A DNA stretch of 64,000 bases, taken from VRUE01 sp963774555. Its GTDB lineage: Bacteria; Actinomycetota; Thermoleophilia; Solirubrobacterales; 70-9. This document shows, piece after piece, positions 57,301-64,000 of this stretch (position 1 is the first letter of the stretch; each line of letters starts with the position of its first letter). A model generated the notes under the pieces. The model saw nothing but the letters and a program-made list of their open reading frames with translations, was not told the DNA's origin and searched no databases. Location of the stretch: positions 124,001 through 188,000 of the forward strand of contig CAVZFL010000002.1 in NCBI GenBank assembly GCA_963774555.1. Direction: 5' to 3'. A program made the translations under genes and the position numbers.

Positions 57301-58956
57301 GCTGGGGCTGGTGATCGTCGTTGTCGGCGCTTTCGTGTCGGTCGTCTGACTCGCCGGGTCCAGTTCTTCCTGCAGGGTGCTCGGCTGCGTCCCCATGTCG
57401 GCCAGCAGGTTCACGGTGGCCTGCTGCATGCGCGGGTCGGAGCTGCGCGGGAACCCGCCTCGATCGTGTTCTCCGTCGAGGCCCCAGGACCACTGCACCG
57501 TGCCCGCGCCGAACACCAGCGCTCCGCTGGGCGCGCGATAGAGCGTCAGGTGATGCGTGGCGGTGCCGGGTACGTAGGTGGAGCCGTAGTCGACCAGGTG
57601 GTCCTGGACTTCGACCGTGGTCGAGGAGAGATCGATCAGGCCCGGTGGGCGAGAGCTGTTCTTGATGTCCTCGTCCCACTCATAGCCCAGCGTTTCGGTG
57701 CCCAGCGTGGCTGTCTGCCCCGGCGCAAGCGAGGCGATGTTCGTGTTGCGCCAGAGGCGCATTTTCCCGTCCGCGGCCGGGACTTTGATCTCCGCCGTCC
57801 CCGAGTTGACGGTGAACATCTGGCCGCTGAGCGCGTTCTCCGGCTTGCCGCCGTCCGCCGGCGGGCTGAACCGCGGGTCCCGCCAGGTCCCCGTCCAGAC
57901 GGTCGGGTCGGGGATCGATCTTGGCGTTGGCGTGGGTCTCCTTGTAACAGACGATCGTGCGGTGATCGGTCCCCGATCCGTCGATGCTGTTTTCCCAGCG
58001 CGTCTTCCAGAAGATCTCGTTGCCGCTGAAGAAGGCGAGGTTGACGCCGGCGTCTGCGCGCCGCTTCGACGTTTGTCGCGCTGCTCGGCCGACCAGTACT
58101 CGTCGTGCCCGACCGAGAGGAAGACCTTGTGCTCGAGGATCTCGCTGCCGCGCCGCGTCGTGTCGACACCGGTGGTGTAGCTGACGTCGTAGCCGTTGCG
58201 CTCGAGCCAACGCACCATCGGGTACTCGGCGGCGAAGGGAGCGTCTTCGGGGGTCGTGCCCCGGGTCGTCAGCGGGCGGTTGTAGCTGACCTTGTAGGCG
58301 CGTTCGGGGCTGGTCCCGGGCCCTCCGGCGTAGAGGCTGTTGCCGGCCGTAGCTGGTTGTAGGCCTCCCAGGTGGTGTCGGAGGTCTGGAAGAGCACGTT
58401 CGAGTGGCTCTCGTCGTCGCGGACGACGAAGATGATGTGGCTGCCTTCGGAGGGTTTGTCGGTGCGGACGAGGTTGGCGAAGTAGATGCCGGAGACGGCG
58501 CTCGACGGCACCGCCCAGGACGCCGATTCGCTCCAGTTGCCGCAGTCGACCAGGCCGCTCGAGGATTCTGGGTCAGGCAGGACGGCTGGGACTGCGGGAG
58601 TGTTGGCCGAGGGGAAAACCGTCGCGACCTGGCGTGCCCCGTCGCCGCCGTAGTAGCCCATCCGGTAGATGTCGAGGTGGTAGGCGGTCGATTCGGTCTT
58701 GATCTTGAAGTCGGACCGTCTGCCCGTGGTTGACGCTGATGTCGGTGGAGAAGCCCTGAATGCTCGGGTCGCCAGAGCCTTCGACGTCCCATTCCGTGGC
58801 TGGCTCACCAGGTTTCGAGTTCTCACAGACGATTTCGTTGACCGGCGGATCGCAGGGGCCCGCCTGGGCCCCTCGGGCGCAGAGCAGCTGGACGCCGCAG
58901 AAGCAGGGCGTCAGGCGTTTCCGAAAAAGCATGGGAACGGTTCTCCGCAGGGCCAC
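45334..58956 (-). CDS. Giant secreted protein: dimethylformamidase-beta-like domain plus about 31 Ig-like repeats (about six frameshifts near the 5' end)
   Basis: About 4,540 codons. A Cys-containing signal-like N-terminus is followed by an N,N-dimethylformamidase-beta-like domain (IYRMGYYGGDGAR, FLSVGHDEYWS, AFFSGNEIFWKTRWE), then a bacterial Ig-like domain, a DUF4082 domain (near IWDNSFTAEGQADESEIEVG) and an FN3 domain. About 31 copies follow of a 92-residue unit (TQIDxxPxALSASxxAEFKF ... FECRRDS ... FEVRAIDTAGNVDASP), each with two Cys, probably one disulfide. Unlike modules interrupt at four places. The end is a basic segment (VTLRKKQ) with no sortase motif. Frame breaks, all extra bases, lie at about 58720, 58350, 58340, 58070, 58055 and 57915; the 12.5 kb after that is unbroken. 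Probably a surface or matrix protein. Confidence 0.85.
46826..47672 (-). repeat. Segmental duplication, copy 1
   Basis: About 850 bp almost identical to 48758-49604, exactly 1,932 bp (644 codons) away, so the reading frame is kept. The block holds a TTQIDASP-type repeat, an unlike module (TIDSGPAGITNDSTPTFGF) and the ASPANQNSPKVLGSAP module. Confidence 0.9.
48758..49604 (-). repeat. Segmental duplication, copy 2
   Basis: Partner of 46826-47672. Only scattered single-base differences are visible (for example GAGGTGCACGG here against GAGGTGAACGG in copy 1), so the duplication or a gene-conversion event is recent. Confidence 0.9.
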
Positions 58957-59032
58957 CGCAAGAGCAACGGTTGATCGCCGGTCGGCGTTGTGTTCTAAGC
59001 CCTTATGAATCTCACCCTGTACTTTCGAGCGG

Positions 59033-60021
59033 TTAGCTGGTCAGGGCGACGGGAGAGGATGCGTCGTGAAGGACCAGCCGCGGTTCGCCGCCGCCGTCGG
59101 CCGGGACGGTGTAGACGTTGACGCTGTCGGAGTAGATCAGGGTGCTGTCGTCGAGCCACTCGACCTGGTCGTCGATCGGCCGCCGCTCGGCGACCGGGTG
59201 GGCCCGCAGGGTTGTCAGGTCGAGGACCTTCAGCCGCCAGCGATTTTCGCTGCCGATGCGGCTCTTGTAGGCGATCCTGGTCCCGTCCGGCGAGAGCGAC
59301 GGGCACTCGACGCGATCGCGCAGCACCCGCATCGTCGCGCTGCTTCAGGTTCCCTTCGACCAGGTAGTAGTGGCCGCGGGTGCGCAGCGTCGCGTAGAAG
59401 CGGTTCGAGTCCTTGGCGAAGGTGACCCCCCAGAAATTGAAGTCGACCGAGTCCAGCGGCTGCCCGTCCTTGCTCACCTCGAAGTCCTCCAGGTTGGCGA
59501 GCTGCTTGCCGCTGTTCATATCGACGATCGTCGTCACGGTCGAGAAGCCCCCCGAGCCGAGGTAGGCGTGGCCGTTGACGAACACGGTCATCGCCCCGTA
59601 GCGGCCGTCCGGCGAGACCCTTGCCCGCGATGGCAGGCCGGCAAGGGGCAGTTCGTGCAGCTCCTGCAGCGAGGAGTCGAAGATCGTCGCGTGGTAGCTG
59701 ATGCCGGTTTCGGCGGTGGCCATGCAGAGTCCCCGCCCAGCGGCGAAGTAGACCCGCTCGCAAGCCAGCTCCCCGCCGCCAGCTGCCGCGGGTGGCCCCC
59801 CTTGACGACGAACACGCGCCCGTTGAGACCCGGGTCGTGGGCGGTCGACGGCGCGCACCATCAGCTGCGCGCCGACCAGCTCGGTGCTGCTGCCGGCAAC
59901 CGGCCGCGCGTCGGTGGTGACGTCGTTGGGGTTGAGCGAGGCGAGGACCAGATAGAGGACGCCGCCGCCGACGCAGAGCGCCGTGATCGCGGCCAGGACC
60001 TGCTTGCGACGCCCTACTCAA
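59033..60021 (-). CDS. Membrane-anchored WD40-like/TolB-type beta-propeller protein (several frameshifts)
   Basis: About 325 codons. A probable TTG start overlaps the upstream MFS stop if one extra G near 60013 is removed, giving RRRKQVLAAITALCVGGGVLYLVLAS, a single N-terminal membrane anchor (quoted over two parts). Propeller blades follow: LPSRARVSPDGRYGAM, FNFWGVTFAKDSNRFYATL, PSLSPDGTRIAYKSR and VEWLDDSTLIYSDS. Frame breaks lie near 60013, 59860, 59780 and 59340. Similar propellers accompany exopolysaccharide loci in actinobacteria, but the ligand is unknown. Confidence 0.7.
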
Positions 60022-61273
60022 CCACCGGCTCCCGCTGCATGCCGCATCAGCAGGGGCGTGGAGACGACGAGGGCGATCAGCAGCGCGACCGCGAAGATCG
60101 TCACCGCGTTGGTCAGCCCGATCGCGAGCCACAGCGCACCGAAGGCGAGTGAGGAGCCGAGTTGTCCGAGGCTGATGATCGTCACGAGCACTCCGATGCC
60201 GCTGGCCTGCGAGCGCTCGGGCAGTATCGCCCCCGCCAGCGCCGTGGTGACCCCTTCCGTCGCCGCATAGTAGAGCCCCGAGGGCGACGAGAGAGCCGAA
60301 CACCGCCACGGTCCCGGCGGAGGAGAGCAGCAGCCCGTAGACGAGCAGGAGCAGGGCGTGTCCGGCCAGCATCACCGGCACCCGGCCGACGCGGTCGGCA
60401 AGCCGCCCGACCGGGATCGCCAGCGCCATGAAGACGACCGCGGTGATCACGTAGAGCAGCGGAAAGACCGTCGGGATCGAAGCCGGTGTGGCGCTGCAGG
60501 CCGACGTAGATCATCGCGTCGGAGACGCTGGCCAGGGCCAGTCCGCCGGCGGCGAGCAGCAGGATGCGGAAGCGGCGGTCACGGAGCACGTCCCGCGCGA
60601 TCCCCCGCAGGGCGGCGCCGCGGGCGCGGGGAGCGCGCTCGGGCCGGCCCTGGACGGCGAGCACCAGCACCGCCAGGCCGAGGAAGGCGAAGAGGGTGCT
60701 GACGACGAAGACGGCGTCGAAGCGGGCGGGCGCGACGAGCAGGATGCCGAAGGCGACCAGCGGCCCGAGCATCGCCCCGGCGCTGTCCATCGCCCGGTGC
60801 ACGCCGAAGGACGTGGCCAGACCGGCCTTCGTGCTCGAGAGCGAGATCAGGGCGTCGCGGGGCGCCGTGCGCAGGCCCTTGCCGACCCGGTCGACTGCGA
60901 CCAGGGCGCCGATCGCGCCGATCGAGCTGCCCACCGCGACCAGGCCCACCTTGCAGACGGCCGAGAGCCCGTATCCAACCCCGGCGACCTCCTTGTGGCG
61001 CTGCCAGCGGTCGGAGACGAGCCCGCTGGCGACCTGCACGATCGCCGCGGCGCCGCGGTAAAGGCCGTCGATCGCGCCGAGGACCAACGGCGAGGCGCCC
61101 AGCGAGAAGACGAGGTAGAGCGGCAGGATCGTCGCCACCATCTCCGCGGAGACGTCGGTCAGCATGCTGACCAGGCCGAGCAGGACGACGTTGCGCGGCA
61201 CGGAGATCCGCGCCGCGGAGGAGGCCCAGGTACTCGGCCTCAGCAGTGCTCTAGATGCTTCAACCTGGTACAC
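60018..61273 (-). CDS. Major facilitator superfamily transporter (two frameshifts)
   Basis: About 418 codons, probable GTG start at 61273 overlapping the glycosyltransferase end. The first six helices begin VVLLGLVSMLTDVSAEMV and include the loop SDRWQRHKEVAGVGYGLSAV (motif A-like) and RVGKGLRTAPRDALIS. The C-terminal six helices include MALAIPVGRLADRVGRVPV. Frame breaks lie near 60485 and 60275. The subfamily (RVGKGLRTAPRDAL) is often annotated as a multidrug- or sugar-related MFS exporter. The substrate is not known. Confidence 0.82.
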
Positions 61274-62495
61274 GGGCCGGCTCCACCCGAGATTCGACCC
61301 GCTCCGCCGCATCCCTCGTCGCCCACTCATAAGCGGCGAGCAGAGATGGAGTCGACTCCTGCCAGGAGAGGCCGGCGACGCGCTCGCGACCGCTCTCCCC
61401 CATCTGGCGCCGCCGCTGCGGGTCCTCGAGCAGCTCGTGCAGGCAGCGGGCCAGCGCCTCCGGCGTCGGCGTCGGCGCGTACGCCGCGGCCGGCCCGGCG
61501 GTGACCCTGGTCTCGGGCAGGTCGTAGGCGGCGACCGGGCAGCCCATCGCCATGTACTCGGCGACCTTGATCATCGTCGAGGCGTCGTTGAGCGGCCCGG
61601 GCGGGTCGGGCTCGATGCCGACGTCCGCGCTGGAGAGGATGCGGCGGATCTCCTCGTCCCCGCACCAGCCGGCGAACTCGACCGCCCCGGAGATCCCCAG
61701 CTCGGCTGACAGGCCTTCCATTTCCGCCCGAACCTCGCCCTCGCCGACGAAGACCGCGTGCCAGTCCTCGCCGCGCAGGTCGCGCAGGGCGGCGAGGGCC
61801 CGCAGGGCATGGTCGATCCCGTCCTGCGGCCCCATCATCCCGAGGTAGGCGAGCAGGTGGGCGCGACCGCGGCGCAGGGTTGGATCGGGCGGCACCGGGC
61901 GGAAGCGCTCCAGGTCGGGTCCGTTGCGCACCACGAAGACGCCCTCGGCGGCGACGCCACCGCGCTCGATCGCGATCCGCCGGTAGGAGTCGTTGGTGGA
62001 GATCACGGCGTCGGCGGAGCGCATCGCCCGCCGCTCGATCGCACGCAGGATCCGGTGGACGAGACCGGTGCGACCGAACCGCGTGCGGAAGAGCTCGGGG
62101 GTCAGGTCGTGATGGTCGAAGACGAAGCGGGCACCCCGGCGCCGTGCCGACAGGGCCGCGAAGAGGAGGAAGTCGGGCGGGTTGGCGGCGTGGACGACGT
62201 CGAAGGGCCGCTCGCGCTGCAGCCGGCGGACGAGCCGGGAGATACGCCAGAGCGCGACCGCGTACTCGCGGGGGTAGCCGAGCGCGCCGCCGGCCGGGCG
62301 CAGCCGGTAGCGGTGGATTTCGATCCCGTCAAGCGTTTCGGTGGCCGCCTGGTCGCGATCGGCCGCCGCGCAGACGATCGTCGTCTCCCAGCCGGCCTCG
62401 GCGAGGGCGCGGGCCTCGTTCCAGACCCGGCGGTCCCCCGGCACCGGCGCGTTCTCGCTGATCAGCAGGGCGCGACCGCGGTGCGGCGCATTCAC
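61260..62495 (-). CDS. Glycosyltransferase family 4
   Basis: 411 residues of GT-B fold. The N-domain has ISENAPVPGDRRVWNEARALAE and FDVVHAANPPDFLLF. The C-domain has LAYLGMMGPQDGIDHALRAL, AVFVGEGEVRAEME, and the donor-binding Glu motif MIKVAEYMAMGCPVAAYDLPE. It transfers a sugar from a nucleotide donor, most likely onto a lipid-linked glycan started by the sugar transferase encoded next. It overlaps that gene by four bases. Confidence 0.92.
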   Translation of the reverse strand: MNAPHRGRALLISENAPVPGDRRVWNEARALAEAGWETTIVCAAADRDQAATETLDGIEIHRYRLRPAGGALGYPREYAVALWRISRLVRRLQRERPFDVVHAANPPDFLLFAALSARRRGARFVFDHHDLTPELFRTRFGRTGLVHRILRAIERRAMRSADAVISTNDSYRRIAIERGGVAAEGVFVVRNGPDLERFRPVPPDPTLRRGRAHLLAYLGMMGPQDGIDHALRALAALRDLRGEDWHAVFVGEGEVRAEMEGLSAELGISGAVEFAGWCGDEEIRRILSSADVGIEPDPPGPLNDASTMIKVAEYMAMGCPVAAYDLPETRVTAGPAAAYAPTPTPEALARCLHELLEDPQRRRQMGESGRERVAGLSWQESTPSLLAAYEWATRDAAERVESRVEPARVPG

Positions 62496-63248
62496 GCCGC
62501 GCCCTTGCCGTGGATCACGGTGGGCAGCGTCAGCAGCAGGATCTTGAGGTTGAGCGGCAGCGACCGGCGCTCCACGTACTCGGCGTCGAGCTCGATCATC
62601 TGCGGAAAGCTGAGCAGGCTCCTCCCCTGCACCTGCCAGAGGCCGGTCACCCCCGGCCGCACGGCGAAGCGGCGGAAGGCGTTGGCGGGGTAGCGGTCGA
62701 CCTCGTACTGGATCGGTGGCCGCGGTCCGACCAGCGACATCTCCCCCTTCAGCACGTTCCAGAGCTGCGGCAGCTCGTCGATGCTGGTGCGCCGCAGGAA
62801 CGACGCCGAGCGCGTCACCCGCGGGTCCTCCTGGAGCTTGAGCATCGGCCGGACCTCACCCTCGTCGTCATCGTCGATCATCTTCTCGACGTGGGTGCGG
62901 TGGGCGTCGGCGGCGGCGCCTTCCTGCATGGTGCGGAACTTGGCAACCGAGAACGGCTTGAGGTTCTTGCCCGAGGCGGCGCTGCCGGAAGATCGCCGGG
63001 CCGGGTGAGTCGATCCTGACCAGCAGCGCCACGAGCAGGAGCAGCGGCGAGAGCGCCAGCAACACGACCGCCGCGCCGACGATGTCGAGCAGGCGAATCG
63101 CGACCTCGGTGAAGCGGCTCGTCTGCACGGTTCCCACGGCCGCCGGCGCGCCCGCGCCCGCGGCGGCCCGGCCGGCCATGCCAACCGGCGCATAGGCGAC
63201 GGAGCCGTTCGCCGAACGCGCGGCGCGCTGTCCGGGATCGAGGCTCAC
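62492..63248 (-). CDS. Polyprenyl-phosphate sugar-1-phosphate transferase (bacterial sugar transferase; one frameshift)
   Basis: About 251 codons. One membrane segment (LLDIVGAAVVLLALSPLLLL) precedes the WbaP/PglC-type catalytic core: SPGPAIFRQ, FRTMQEG, RTSIDELPQLWNVLKGEMSL, VGPRPP and RPGVTGLWQV. It moves a sugar-1-phosphate from a nucleotide sugar onto undecaprenyl phosphate, the first step of the glycan. The frame breaks near 62985 (extra base after FRQ). It overlaps the aminotransferase gene upstream and the GT4 gene downstream. Confidence 0.9.
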
Positions 63249-64000
63249 AGCGCCTCGACCGGTGTGAGCTGCAGGAGCCGCTCGATGACGTAGTCCTGGG
63301 CCTCGTCGCCGAGCCCCGGGAACAGCGGCAGCAGCACGATCTCCCGCGCGGCCGCCTCGGTGTGTGGCAGCTCCAGGCGGAGTCCGCGTAGGCGCCCTCG
63401 AGGTGGATCGCCATCACCCCGCGGCGGGTGGCGATCCCGTCGCGCAGCAGCGCGCCTCATCAGCTCGTCGGCGTCGAGCGGCGCCTCGGGCTTGATCCGG
63501 ATCGGGTAGGACTGCCAGGTGCGCTGAGCGTAGTCGGGGTCCACGGGAATCTCGAGCCAGGGGATCTCGGCCAACGCGCCGGAGTAGCGCTCGGCCAGGC
63601 GCCGGCGCTCGGCGAGAATCGACGTCCAGCACGTCGAGCTGGCACAGGCCGATCGCCGCCTGCAGGTCGGTCATCCGGGCGTTCCAGCCGCGCTCGGGAT
63701 AGTGCTCGATGACGACGTCGCGAGCGGCGTGCCGGGCGAGGGCCGACTGGTCCATCGCGTGCTGGCGCAGGCGCCGCAGGCGCTCGGCCATCTCGGCGTC
63801 GTGGACGGCGATCATGCCGCCCTCGCCGCAGGTGATCACCTTGCGCGGGTGGAAGGAGAAGCAGGCGAGGGGGCCGAGCGAGCCGATCGGCCGGCTCCCG
63901 GTGCAGGGCGCCGATCGCGCAGGCGGCGTCCTCGACCAGCACCAGGTCGTGGCTCCGGGCGAGCTCGAGGAAGCGGTCCATGTCGGCCGGCAGGCCGACC
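63245..64000 (-). CDS. DegT/DnrJ/EryC1/StrS-family aminotransferase (5' part beyond the window; several frameshifts)
   Basis: The right edge cuts the gene. Joined frames give VEDAACAIGALH, the PLP-lysine segment HPRKVITCGEGG, the MTDLQAAIGLCQLD dimer segment, and a C-terminal EIPWLEIPVD...TWQSYPIRI. Frame breaks lie near 63910, 63625, 63455 and 63385. It makes an amino sugar nucleotide, probably the substrate for the sugar transferase that follows it with a four-base overlap. Confidence 0.88.

Overview
The window is high-GC bacterial chromosome and most likely comes from an actinomycete. It carries an actinobacterial-type integration host factor (mihF) between pyrD and gmk, a PyrR-led pyrimidine operon, and secreted proteins of a style common in Thermoleophilia/Solirubrobacterales; that class-level placement is inference. 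Many genes carry single-base indels, and nearly every one I could resolve is an extra base. Because essential genes (infB, carB, pyrK) are affected, sequencing or assembly error is the simplest explanation for most of them.

Layout. 1-16.2 kb (minus strand) is core housekeeping, read right to left: pyrR-pyrB-pyrC-carA-carB-pyrK-pyrD, then mihF-gmk-rpoZ-coaBC, then rimP-nusA-infB-rbfA-nrnA. The pyr operon starts with a PyrR-binding hairpin that appears to pair with the pyrR ribosome binding site. 16.3-19.3 kb holds a single-chain MmeI-like restriction-modification enzyme and a small partner gene. 19.4-25.6 kb has RNase Z, tRNA-Arg(CCG), an alpha/beta hydrolase, an SRAP protein, a vapBC toxin-antitoxin pair and a CDP-glucose gene pair. 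25.6-27.3 kb holds the most interesting small locus: a complete SAM-I riboswitch with terminator and antiterminator, controlling a threonine-synthase-family PLP enzyme that is translationally coupled to a MoaD/ThiS-like carrier ending in Gly-Gly. This looks like a sulfur-carrier-dependent homocysteine (methionine) pathway.

27.4-32.2 kb (plus strand) has corA, a HIT hydrolase, a phosphohexomutase, a membrane protein and a metallo-beta-lactamase-fold protein. 32.2-38.3 kb has a secreted cysteine-rich protein, an FMN-dependent alpha-hydroxy-acid dehydrogenase and a badly frameshifted secreted copper-radical oxidase. 38.3-39.9 kb is a small island of decayed accessory DNA with a DUF4258/DUF2283 pair and an internally deleted tyrosine recombinase. 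39.9-44.3 kb has a diacylglycerol-kinase-family gene and surface-polysaccharide genes. 44.3-45.3 kb has a RelE-like toxin with a coiled-coil partner.

45.3-59.0 kb is one giant secreted protein gene (about 4,500 codons). It has a dimethylformamidase-beta-like N-terminal domain, DUF4082 and FN3 domains, and about 31 copies of a 92-residue Ig-like repeat that includes a recent 1,932-bp duplication. 59.0-64.0 kb is a second polysaccharide cluster: a beta-propeller protein, an MFS transporter, a GT4 glycosyltransferase, a polyprenyl-phosphate sugar transferase and a DegT-type aminotransferase cut by the right edge.
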